Positions 1 to 6,363 of a stretch of DNA of 13,008 bases are shown here, piece after piece (position 1 is the first letter of the stretch; the number at the start of each line of letters is the position of its first letter). Source of the stretch: Deltaproteobacteria bacterium UBA5754 (GTDB taxonomy: Bacteria > Desulfobacterota > Dissulfuribacteria > Dissulfuribacterales > UBA5754); contig DIFG01000016.1 of assembly GCA_002419025.1 (NCBI GenBank), positions 1 through 13,008 of the forward strand, written 5' to 3'. Made by a program: the position numbers and the translations under genes. A model generated the notes under the pieces. It saw nothing but the letters and a program-made list of their open reading frames with translations. It did no database searches and was not told where the DNA came from.

Positions 1-14
1 GGCCGTCGGCCCAC
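1..14 (-). repeat. Possible edge fragment of the A/B structured repeat
   Basis: The reverse complement of the first 14 bases is GTGGGCCGACGGCC. This is identical to 6154-6167, near the left end of structured repeat copy B, and differs by one base from the same place in copy A. If real, a third copy lies on the minus strand downstream of the PhoH gene and runs out of the window. The core GGCC-GAC-GGCC is itself a small hairpin, so a chance GC-rich match cannot be excluded. The bases just before it do not match the outer arm well. Confidence 0.35.
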
Positions 15-34
15 AGAACCCTTGCTGACTTTGA

Positions 35-61
35 CGGAGCCCTGAAAATGACCCGGCTCCG
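35..61 (-). terminator. Hairpin just after the PhoH gene, possible weak terminator
   Basis: CGGAGCC (35-41) and GGCTCCG (55-61) form a perfect 7-bp stem with a 13-nt loop, beginning 3 bp beyond the stop codon of the minus-strand PhoH gene. No run of T follows on the minus strand, so it is not a canonical intrinsic terminator. It may be a 3' end stabilising hairpin or part of a larger structure with the repeat fragment at the window edge. Confidence 0.3.
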
Positions 62-64
62 GTC

Positions 65-1363
65 TTACAGGACCCTGGCTCCGATCTCGGCCACTCGTGA
101 GCGTTCGCCCTTGACGAGCGTCACATGGCCTGCGATCTCCTCGGTCTTGAACTTTTCCACCAGATAGGTAAGTCCGTTGCTGCTCGCATCGAGATAGGGA
201 TTGTCGATCTGCTCCGGATCCCCAGTAAAGACGATCTTCGAGCCCTCGCCGATGCGCGTGACCAAGGTCTTGATCATGTGGGGCGTGAGGTTCTGGGCCT
301 CGTCACAGATGATGAACTGGTTAGGGATGCTTCGCCCCCGAATGTAGGTCAGGGCCTCCATCTGGACGATATCCCTTGACATGTAGTCCCGAATGATGTC
401 GCCCCTGTCCGCGCAGTTTCCAAGGAGATACTCCAGGTTGTCATAGATGGGCTGCATCCATGGCCTGAGCTTTTCTTCCTTGCTCCCGGGCAGGTAGCCC
501 AGGTCATCCCCCATTGGGACAAGGGGCCTCGTCACGAGGAGCCTCGTATAGACCCCTTCCTCGAGTACCTTTTCGAGCCCCACCGCCAGGGCCAGCAAGG
601 TCTTTCCCGTACCCGCGTTTCCGACAAGGGTCACGACCTTGACCTCGTCGTCGAGGAGGAGATCGAAAGCGAACCGCTGCTCCTTGTTCCGGGCGCGGAC
701 CTCGAAACAGACCGCGTCGGCGTGACGCAGGGCACGGACCTCCCGGCGTCTGTATCGCCCGAGCGCCGATTGAGAGGGACACGCGCCGTTTCTAAGGACA
801 AGGAACTGGTTGGGATAAAAGGCCCCGTCCTGGACGAAAAGGCCCTTGTCCCGGAAAAAGACATCGAATTCCTCGGCTGTCAGCCCTTTTTCAGCCACTC
901 CTGTGTAGAGCTGGAGATAATCCACCTTGTCGTTGTAGAAATCCTCGGCCCGAATCCCCAAGACGTCCGCCTTGATGCGGAGGTTCAGGTCCTTCGTGAC
1001 AAGAACGACTGGAAAACGCCCCTCGGCATTGAGGGCATGGGCCACGGCGAGGATGCGATTGTCGGATTTTTCAGGGTCCATTCCCAGGGGGAGCCCCTGT
1101 ACATCCAGGTGGTTGAGTTCGATTCGGAGCGTGCCCCCGGTGGGCAGGTCCACCTCATCGGACAGGCGCGAGCCGTTTCTCAGTCCGTCGAGTATGCGGG
1201 AGATCTCACGGGCGTTTCTGCCGATCTCGTCCTGTCTGCGTTTCTGGTTGTCGATCTCCTCGATGACGGCAAAGGGAATGACGACCTGGTTTTTCTCAAA
1301 GGCGAAGACTGAACTCGGATTGTGAAGAAGGACATTGGTGTCGAGGACAAATGTCTTGGGCAT
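65..1363 (-). CDS. phoH: PIN-domain / PhoH-family ATPase (PhoH2/YlaK type)
   Basis: The protein has 432 aa and two domains. Residues 1 to about 150 form a PIN ribonuclease-like domain, with acidic residues at D8 (LDTNVLL), E35/E36, D101 (SDNRIL) and D125 (TKD). Residues from about 230 form a PhoH P-loop ATPase, with Walker A GNAGTGKT (248-255), Walker B IICDEAQN (351-358) and TGDPEQID (380-387). In PhoH2 proteins studied elsewhere this combination unwinds and cleaves RNA in an ATP-dependent way; that function is carried over from the family. The frame stays open upstream for 59 codons, but that stretch overlaps the glycosyltransferase gene. The ATG at 1363 begins exactly where PIN-PhoH homology begins (MPKTFVLDTN) and leaves a 16-bp gap after the upstream stop. 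No clear Shine-Dalgarno sequence precedes it, so coupling to the upstream gene is likely. Length matches the family. Confidence 0.93.
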   Translation of the reverse strand: MPKTFVLDTNVLLHNPSSVFAFEKNQVVIPFAVIEEIDNQKRRQDEIGRNAREISRILDGLRNGSRLSDEVDLPTGGTLRIELNHLDVQGLPLGMDPEKSDNRILAVAHALNAEGRFPVVLVTKDLNLRIKADVLGIRAEDFYNDKVDYLQLYTGVAEKGLTAEEFDVFFRDKGLFVQDGAFYPNQFLVLRNGACPSQSALGRYRRREVRALRHADAVCFEVRARNKEQRFAFDLLLDDEVKVVTLVGNAGTGKTLLALAVGLEKVLEEGVYTRLLVTRPLVPMGDDLGYLPGSKEEKLRPWMQPIYDNLEYLLGNCADRGDIIRDYMSRDIVQMEALTYIRGRSIPNQFIICDEAQNLTPHMIKTLVTRIGEGSKIVFTGDPEQIDNPYLDASSNGLTYLVEKFKTEEIAGHVTLVKGERSRVAEIGARVL

Positions 1364-1379
1364 GACGGCGATGGCCCGA

Positions 1380-3827
1380 TCAACAGACGGCCACCGGCCG
1401 GATTTGGCCGTAAAGCTCCCATGTGCGATCGAATGCCTTTTCAAAAGACCGTTCCCGCATGTACTCGAAGGCGGCCGTTCCCATCTTTTTCCTCCTCGTT
1501 TCATCTGTGACGAGCGTCCGGATGGCGTGGGACATGCCATCGATATCGTTTCCCGGGGTGATGACGCCGGTCTTTTCCGGAATCATGTTTTCCTGCGGCC
1601 CTCCACGGTCCGTCACCACCACAGGCAGCCCGGAGGCCTGGGCCTCGAGGACTACGTTTCCGAAGGTGTCCGTGGTGCTTGGAAACACAAAGAGGTCCGC
1701 TGACGCATAAGCAGCGGCAAGATCGTCCCCCCGAAGGACCCCTGTGCAAAGCGCCGAGGTTCCGGCAAGGGAGGCCTGAAGTTCTTCCCGATAAGGGCCG
1801 TCTCCAACAATGAAGAGATGGACATTCGGGTTCTCTCCGTGGATACGCCGGTATGCCTCTGCCAGGATGTCCAGATTCTTTTCCCGCGACACCCGGCCTA
1901 CGTAAATAAGCTTGATGCCCTCTTCCCGGCCGTAGCGGCCATAGAAACCGTTTCGCTTCGAGGGATGAAACCTTCTTGTGTCCACCCCCCGGGGATAGAC
2001 CTGGATGCGGTCCTGTTCCACCCCGTGGCCCGCAAGTTCTTCAGCGGTACTACGGGACGGGGCGAAAACAGTGTCCATGTGCCGGTAGAACCAGAGCATG
2101 AACTGCCACATCCCAGCCTCGATGTCGCTGTCCGCGGTGAGCCTTCCAGCGTACTCGGGAAAGGCCGTGTGATAGGTTCCGAAACACGGAAGACCGAGGA
2201 TCTTGGCGATGGCGAGCCCGGCAAGGCCCACCGGACCCGGCGTGGCGATATGGAAATGGGTAAATCCCCTCTCGTAGCAGTAATCGAGCATTTCAAGAAA
2301 GGGTGGGATGGCAAGCTCCTGGAGGGGATATTCGGGTAGGCGTAAAAGACCGGTTGGGAGAAAATTCCTGTGGGGGGCGTCCACTGGATCCGATTCCGTG
2401 CCGCACGTGATGACTGTGAGGGGCTTGCCCGTCTCCTTTGCGATCCTCGCCTGCTGCTGGATGGTGAGGGCGACTCCGTTGATATCGGAGAATGTGTCCG
2501 TGAAGTGGGCGACCTTCATGCACGGCAAGGACGATCGTGGGTCTTGGGGGATGAAATGGCCGATTACTGTCCGGCAAAAGGCCCGGTCCTGCTGGAAAAG
2601 TGCGTAGGCCACAAAGTATGGAGAAAGGGCGGTCTGCAGGGACCCGGCCGCCCCCATGAACTGGAAGATCTGAAAGATATTGAAGGAGAGCGCGTGATTC
2701 GACAGGGAATCGGTCGCCTTTCCAAGGACCTGATTGGACACCGCACACGCGAACCTGAAAAGGGCCTGTTCCTTCTCTTTCTGACCTGTTTTTCCGCCCA
2801 GACAGGAAAGAAGGGCCCGGTCGGCGGTCACCGCCTTTTTCGCCACATCGTAGAATATCCTCTGGGAGGCCGTGTCAAAATACCGCGGCGATCTTGCCGG
2901 CCGATACTGGGTGTAGAGCCTGCAAAGTCTCTTCCAGAGCCCTGAGTTGCCCGTGGCCTCCGGGCGCAGGACCTCGTCGATCCATGCGAGCAGGACGTCC
3001 TTTCCCACTCGGTTTTCCAGGGAAAACTTTTCCGTATAGTGGCGCCAGCCGATTCCATAGAGGTTGTGGGCGAAGGTCCTGGGTGACGGAGGGCGGGAGA
3101 CGACCCGGGTCTCGCCCCGGCGTATGGCTGCGAGGATATCGGCGATGGTCGTCCCGGTCGGTACGGTCGTGTAGGTCCGCGCGATGTTGAGAGAGCTGTG
3201 ATCATCCGAGCCACCAGTGACGGTCTTTCGCCAGGGCTCGGGAAAAAGCGGGGTGATTCGATGCCTTTCCGAAAGCTCGGCCATGAACGAGGGCGTGAGT
3301 TCGGAAAAGATGAGTTCGAGCGTCTGGTTGGGAAGGGCGCTTCTTGCCCCGTTCATCTCGAAATTCTTGAAGAGCAAGAGGAGTTTTTCCACGTGCTCCA
3401 TGGTGAGCCGCTGATTCACCGGATAGAGGGCGTGGGCAAGGATGTGGATAATCCCTTCCATGTTCAGATATTGAACGAGGTCATAGACGTTTTCCCTGAG
3501 CTTCTGGATCTCCGCGTGCATGGACTCGGTGATATCCAGGGCAAGGACATGGATCTTGCATCCATCCTCGGGAAAGACGGCCGTCACCTCCTCACTGACC
3601 ATGGTGTCAGGAAGATGGGCGATGCAAAGACACCCCTCGATGGTATTATGATCCGTGATGGTGACATGTGTCATGCCCCGAGCACGTGCAATGGAATAAA
3701 GCTCAATGGGATCCGTATAACTCTCCCGGAATCCCATCTTTCTAAGTATCCACTGACCGGGCTCATTGGAAAAGCGGGAATGGACATGGAGATCGATGCG
3801 AATCGCGTCACCGGAATGGCAGTCCAC
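1380..3827 (-). CDS. PHP-domain / GT4 glycosyltransferase fusion protein
   Basis: The protein has 815 aa. Residues 5 to about 240 are a PHP metallo-phosphoesterase domain with an apparently complete ligand set: H14/H16 (DLHVHS), D59/H60 (TDHNT), E79/E80, H93, H128/H132 and D208-D209-H210 (GGSDDHS). About 200 residues without a recognised domain follow. A GT4 transferase starts near residue 437 (MKVAHFTDTFSDINGVAL) and has GTYHTAFPEYAG, GRVSREKN (644-651) and the EX7E-type motif as D720...E728 (TDTFGNVVLEA). That pattern is typical of the MgtA/PimB/Sqd2-like subgroup, which glycosylates lipids or polyprenyl-type acceptors. The start is a GTG preceded by AAGGAGGT at 6-nt spacing. The frame stays open 54 codons further, but those codons fall within structured repeat A and are unlikely to be translated. 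The substrate is unknown. The PHP domain may process a phosphorylated sugar or lipid, which is inference. Confidence 0.88.
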   Translation of the reverse strand: MDCHSGDAIRIDLHVHSRFSNEPGQWILRKMGFRESYTDPIELYSIARARGMTHVTITDHNTIEGCLCIAHLPDTMVSEEVTAVFPEDGCKIHVLALDITESMHAEIQKLRENVYDLVQYLNMEGIIHILAHALYPVNQRLTMEHVEKLLLLFKNFEMNGARSALPNQTLELIFSELTPSFMAELSERHRITPLFPEPWRKTVTGGSDDHSSLNIARTYTTVPTGTTIADILAAIRRGETRVVSRPPSPRTFAHNLYGIGWRHYTEKFSLENRVGKDVLLAWIDEVLRPEATGNSGLWKRLCRLYTQYRPARSPRYFDTASQRIFYDVAKKAVTADRALLSCLGGKTGQKEKEQALFRFACAVSNQVLGKATDSLSNHALSFNIFQIFQFMGAAGSLQTALSPYFVAYALFQQDRAFCRTVIGHFIPQDPRSSLPCMKVAHFTDTFSDINGVALTIQQQARIAKETGKPLTVITCGTESDPVDAPHRNFLPTGLLRLPEYPLQELAIPPFLEMLDYCYERGFTHFHIATPGPVGLAGLAIAKILGLPCFGTYHTAFPEYAGRLTADSDIEAGMWQFMLWFYRHMDTVFAPSRSTAEELAGHGVEQDRIQVYPRGVDTRRFHPSKRNGFYGRYGREEGIKLIYVGRVSREKNLDILAEAYRRIHGENPNVHLFIVGDGPYREELQASLAGTSALCTGVLRGDDLAAAYASADLFVFPSTTDTFGNVVLEAQASGLPVVVTDRGGPQENMIPEKTGVITPGNDIDGMSHAIRTLVTDETRRKKMGTAAFEYMRERSFEKAFDRTWELYGQIRPVAVC

Positions 3828-3833
3828 CTTCGC

Positions 3834-3841
3834 ACCTCCTT
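3834..3841 (-). promoter_or_regulatory. Strong ribosome binding site fixing the PHP-GT start
   Basis: The minus strand reads AAGGAGGT, a full anti-Shine-Dalgarno match, then GCGAAG, then GTG at 3827. No upstream ATG in this frame has a comparable signal. This moves the start 54 codons downstream of the longest open frame and keeps the gene clear of structured repeat A. Confidence 0.85.
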
Positions 3842-3870
3842 TGAGAGGACGGATCGTTAAGGCCTTTAAT

Positions 3871-4053
3871 CTGAATCCGTGGGCCGACAGCCAGTTTGTG
3901 CCGTGCGGCAAATAGTCCCCGTTCACAGGGGCGGACTTGCCGACGACGCCCTGTCTGCTGACAGGCAGGCCGTCCATGGGGCGCCTCACTCCACAATTAC
4001 CCCGGCCGCCGGCCTATTCTGTGAAAGCGATAAGTGTATACATATTTCACGGA
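3871..4053. repeat. Structured repeat, copy A (multi-stem element)
   Basis: This roughly 183-bp sequence aligns with copy B at 6146-6316 over its whole length, at about 70% identity by eye. It begins with CTGAATCCGTGGGCCGAC, identical in both copies, and ends in CACGGA. Predicted stems: outer TCCGTG (3876-3881) with CACGGA (4048-4053); GGC/GCC hairpin (3882-3892); CGGCAA (3906-3911) with TTGCCG (3937-3942) enclosing CCCC/GGGG; CACA/TGTG (3992-3995, 4020-4023) enclosing GGCC-gcc-GGCC. An extra perfect hairpin, CCTGTC-TGCT-GACAGG (3950-3965), falls in a 20-nt insertion absent from copy B. On the minus strand the element would be the leader of the PHP-GT gene, ending about 30 nt before its ribosome site. 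On the plus strand it lies about 235 nt upstream of the next glycosyltransferase. It could be a structured RNA or a MITE/REP-like mobile repeat. I recognise no known family. Confidence 0.75.
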
Positions 4054-4057
4054 AGGT

Positions 4058-4085
4058 TTAATAGATCGTAGTCATACATTGTTAC
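4058..4085 (-). promoter_or_regulatory. Weak promoter candidate for the PHP-GT gene
   Basis: On the minus strand, GTAACA (4085-4080) and TATTAA (4063-4058) are 16 bp apart. Each matches four of six sigma70 consensus positions. Transcription would start near 4050, at the right-hand end of structured repeat A, so the whole element would become the 5' leader. The match is weak, and it is reported mainly because of this position. Confidence 0.2.
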
Positions 4086-4097
4086 AGGATGATGACG

Positions 4098-4127
4098 AAC
4101 GGGTTACATTTATGTGACAATCCCGTT
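4098..4127. promoter_or_regulatory. Dyad in the divergent intergenic region, operator candidate
   Basis: AACGGG (4098-4103) and CCCGTT (4122-4127) form the outer arms. Inside them, GTTACAT and ATGTGAC (4103-4118) pair at 6 of 7 positions. The dyad overlaps the -35 of the plus-strand promoter candidate, a common place for a regulator site. No regulator is identified. Confidence 0.3.
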
Positions 4128-4142
4128 AACACGGTTCATAAA
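4114..4142 (+). promoter_or_regulatory. Sigma70-like promoter candidate for the plus-strand glycosyltransferase
   Basis: GTGACA (4114-4119, five of six -35 positions) and CATAAA (4137-4142, four of six -10 positions) are separated by exactly 17 bp. A start near 4150 would give a leader of about 140 nt before the ATG at 4290 and would exclude structured repeat A from that transcript. Confidence 0.4.
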
Positions 4143-4162
4143 AGGGAAATCCTCCGGTAGGG

Positions 4163-4185
4163 TTTATACGTCTATTTATACGTCT
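4163..4185. repeat. Tandem 11-bp direct repeat in the leader of the glycosyltransferase gene
   Basis: TTTATACGTCT occurs at 4163-4173 and again, perfectly, at 4175-4185, giving a 12-bp period. It lies just downstream of the candidate promoter. Paired direct repeats at near one helical turn are typical of regulator binding sites, but none is recognised here. The rest of 4186-4289 shows no feature I can support. Confidence 0.45.
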
Positions 4186-4289
4186 GAATGCCACCTGAAA
4201 CCGTATGCACTCAACCTTATCGATATCGCAAATAAACCGACGGTCCAAGGATTCAGGCGTCAGATTCCGGAAAATCCCGGTACCAGGCC

Positions 4290-5525
4290 ATGAAAATCTG
4301 TGATATCGTCCAGTTCTACAGCCCGCTGAGCGGCGGGGTGAAGCGTTACATCCACGACAAGATGCGTTTCATCGGCCGCGACGGCACCCTCCGCCACTGT
4401 GTCATCGTTCCATCCGACCGTGACCGTACGAGGATCGAGAAAAACTCCACCATCCATGAAATCGCGTCTCCCCGTCTTCCCGGATCCAAGAGCTACCGCA
4501 TGCTCATTGCCCGCGCGAAGATCCTCGACGTGATCGCGCAGGAGGCACCGGACGTGATCGAGGTCGGGGATCCCTACCGGGCGGCCTGGATCGGGATCGA
4601 GGCCGGTGAACGCCATCGGATACCGGTCGTGGCCTTTTATCATTCGGATTACCCCCGTGCCCTCGGTCGTACCATCCAAAGGTTCGCTGGCTCCCTTGCC
4701 GAAAGGTCTTTTTCCAGGCTTGTCTCCCGCTACCTGGTCCGGCTCTACAACTGCATGGACGCCACTTTTGTCCCTGCACGCCGCCTCGTCTATGAACTCA
4801 AAAAAATCGGCATCAGGAATCTGATTCACGTCCCACTCGGAACGGACACGGACGTCTTTTTCCCACGCGATTCCCGCGCCCGCATTCGGGGGGAACTGGG
4901 GCTTGCACCGAATGTCCGTCTCCTTCTCTTTTCCGGACGGCTCGCCCGAGAAAAAAACATCCGCTCCCTTCTCGGGATGATGGACCGTCTCCGGCACACG
5001 GACAATCGTCAACACCTCCTCCTCATCGGCGATGGGGAACTGAGCGCCCTGGTCCGACACGCGACCCGTAACTACCCGGATATAACCAACATAACGTACA
5101 TCGAAAGCCCGGAAACGCTTGCGGAATATTATTCGGCAGCGGATCTCTTCGTGCACGCCGGGACATGCGAGACCTTCGGCCTCGTGGCCGCGGAGGCCCA
5201 GGCATGCGGCACCCGCGTTCTTGGGGTGGAGGGAGGCGGACTCGAAGAGGTGATCGAAGGCGAGATTCCAGTCGTAATGGCTAAAGGGGCTGATCCGGAT
5301 GCCCTTGCCAAGGCCGTTGTCCAGGCCTTCCGGATCGAGGAAACCGCAGAAAAAAGACACGCCCGCATCGAAAGGATGAGAAGCCGCTACACATCCACAA
5401 TCACATTCGATCGTCTGATTCGTCTCTACTGGGCCGTTGCTGAGCAGAGATACGGATTCCTCCTCGAAAAGACCCTCGGGAATGACACCGACACCCTGTA
5501 CCATCAGGCCGTATCGCCCCGATGA
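4290..5525 (+). CDS. GT4-family glycosyltransferase
   Basis: The protein has 411 aa and the two-domain GT-B fold of family GT4. The N-terminal glycine loop is SPLSGGVKRY (11-20). Residues AFYHSDYPRALG (115-126) fall where this family contacts the acceptor. The nucleotide-sugar site includes GRLAREKN (216-223) and a canonical EX7E, E294 and E302, in ETFGLVAAEAQ. It resembles the MgtA/PimB/Sqd2-like group that transfers sugars to lipid carriers; the actual donor and acceptor cannot be read from the sequence. The ATG at 4290 matches the usual family N-terminus (MKICDIVQFYSP), but its ribosome site (ACCAGG) is weak. It is divergent from the PHP-GT fusion gene and its last 44 bases overlap the acetyltransferase gene, so those two are probably translated together. 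Confidence 0.9.
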   Translation: MKICDIVQFYSPLSGGVKRYIHDKMRFIGRDGTLRHCVIVPSDRDRTRIEKNSTIHEIASPRLPGSKSYRMLIARAKILDVIAQEAPDVIEVGDPYRAAWIGIEAGERHRIPVVAFYHSDYPRALGRTIQRFAGSLAERSFSRLVSRYLVRLYNCMDATFVPARRLVYELKKIGIRNLIHVPLGTDTDVFFPRDSRARIRGELGLAPNVRLLLFSGRLAREKNIRSLLGMMDRLRHTDNRQHLLLIGDGELSALVRHATRNYPDITNITYIESPETLAEYYSAADLFVHAGTCETFGLVAAEAQACGTRVLGVEGGGLEEVIEGEIPVVMAKGADPDALAKAVVQAFRIEETAEKRHARIERMRSRYTSTITFDRLIRLYWAVAEQRYGFLLEKTLGNDTDTLYHQAVSPR

Positions 5526-6141
5526 CCGGGGAGACATCCGGCGCATCTGCTGCGAGACTGGGTTCATGGGAAATCCCATCGATCCAATATTTTCGGACCG
5601 CCGTGCATTTGCGGACTTCTTCACGAGCTACTATACCTTCTGGGAGCCGGAAAGCTGCTTTGTTGCCGTTGCAGGAGGAGAAGTAATCGGATATCTCACC
5701 GGTTGCCTCAGGCACCAGCTCCAGCCCTGGGCGCAAGGGGCCATTTTCCTGGGGAAAATCGTTCCCCGTGTCGCATACAACCTCCTTAGGGGCCGCTACG
5801 ACGACAGAAGCAGGGATTTCATCCGTTGGACCGTCCGTCGGGCCTTTTTCGAGACCCCCCAAAAACCCCGTGGCTCCGCCCATTTCCACATCAATCTCCT
5901 GCCCGAGTGGCGGAACGGGACCGCGTCCCGAAGGCTCGTTTTCACCTTTCTTGATGCTGCGAAACGCCGGGGAGCCCGGCGCATCTACGGCCAGATCCAG
6001 ACCTTCGAGGATAGGAGGCATCCGTGCGTATTCGAAAGGTACGGATTCCAGTTTTTCGACCGAAGGCGGATCTCCAAATTCGCCCCTGTCGTCAAAACGG
6101 CCGTTTATGTGTCAACTTACGTCAAGGAACTCGCGGAATGA
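5482..6141 (+). CDS. GNAT-family N-acetyltransferase
   Basis: The protein has 219 aa. It starts with the typical IRPYRPDDRGDIRRI strand-helix of GNAT enzymes (8-22), has the beta strand SCFVAVAGGEVIGYLTG (58-74), an acetyl-CoA loop region PEWRNGTASRRL (141-152) and the C-terminal VFERYGFQFFDRRR (183-196). The acetyl-CoA loop departs from the usual Q/R-x-x-G-x-G/A, but its position and the following helix fit. A segment at about 80-130 is longer than in a minimal GNAT. The ATG at 5482 was chosen because the domain begins there; an in-frame start at 5437 would only add residues with no match. It overlaps the preceding glycosyltransferase by 44 bp. The context suggests acetylation of an amino sugar or glycolipid, which is inference. 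Confidence 0.8.
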   Translation: MTPTPCTIRPYRPDDRGDIRRICCETGFMGNPIDPIFSDRRAFADFFTSYYTFWEPESCFVAVAGGEVIGYLTGCLRHQLQPWAQGAIFLGKIVPRVAYNLLRGRYDDRSRDFIRWTVRRAFFETPQKPRGSAHFHINLLPEWRNGTASRRLVFTFLDAAKRRGARRIYGQIQTFEDRRHPCVFERYGFQFFDRRRISKFAPVVKTAVYVSTYVKELAE

Positions 6142-6145
6142 TTCC

Positions 6146-6316
6146 CTGAATCCGTGGGCCGACGGCCTGGGTATTTGTTTCGATCGGCAAATAGCCCCCG
6201 TCCATGGGGGGGATTTGCCAACGGTGCCCGTCCATGGGCGCCTCAATCCACAAATACCCCTGCCGCGGGCTTTTTCTGTGGAATCGAAAAATCGACTGCA
6301 TATCTCACGGATTCAG
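6146..6316. repeat. Structured repeat, copy B (multi-stem element)
   Basis: This 171-bp element is bounded by a perfect 11-bp inverted repeat, CTGAATCCGTG (6146-6156) and CACGGATTCAG (6306-6316). Inside are, in nested order: hairpin GGCC-GAC-GGCC (6157-6167); helix TTTCGAT (6178-6184) with ATCGAAA (6283-6289). That helix encloses three stem-loops: GGCAAAT+CCCCC / GGGGG+ATTTGCC (6186-6219), GGTGCCC / GGGCGCC (6223-6242) and CCACA / TGTGG (6248-6281). The second and third stem-loops carry the same six-base loop, GTCCAT, flanked by CCC and GGG. The element fills the gap between the acetyltransferase stop and the deacetylase start, so on the plus strand it would be a 5' leader. It aligns with copy A throughout. 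A structured RNA or a MITE-like element with terminal inverted repeats are both possible. Confidence 0.8.
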
Positions 6317-6363
6317 AGATTCGATACTTGAGCGATCCCGCGCCAGAATTCGTCAATTCTCCT

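Noticed and set aside
1364..1540. 59-residue N-terminal extension of the PhoH protein
   Set aside because: It lies entirely upstream of the PIN domain and overlaps the 3' end of the PHP-GT gene.
3871..4053. CRISPR array
   Set aside because: There are only two long diverged copies 2 kb apart, with no short regular repeat-spacer pattern and no cas genes.
3879..4061. Open frames through copies A and B that give similar short peptides (MGRQP.../MGRRP..., with TPAAG shared)
   Set aside because: More than one frame looks similar, as expected from nucleotide conservation. The stems and the indel pattern explain the conservation better than a protein does.
4089..4160. A 23-codon open frame starting ATGATGACG in the intergenic region, possible leader peptide
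   Set aside because: It has only a weak ACAGG before it, overlaps the dyad and promoter candidates, and has no run of regulatory codons.
4260..5624. A 454-codon open frame on the minus strand opposite the GT4 gene
   Set aside because: It is a shadow of the plus-strand glycosyltransferase in GC-rich DNA; its translation shows no domain, whereas the plus strand has a full GT4 signature.
6146..6316. Known c-di-GMP (GEMM) riboswitch or group II intron fragment
   Set aside because: The size, the stem order and the lack of any recognisable core motif do not fit either class.
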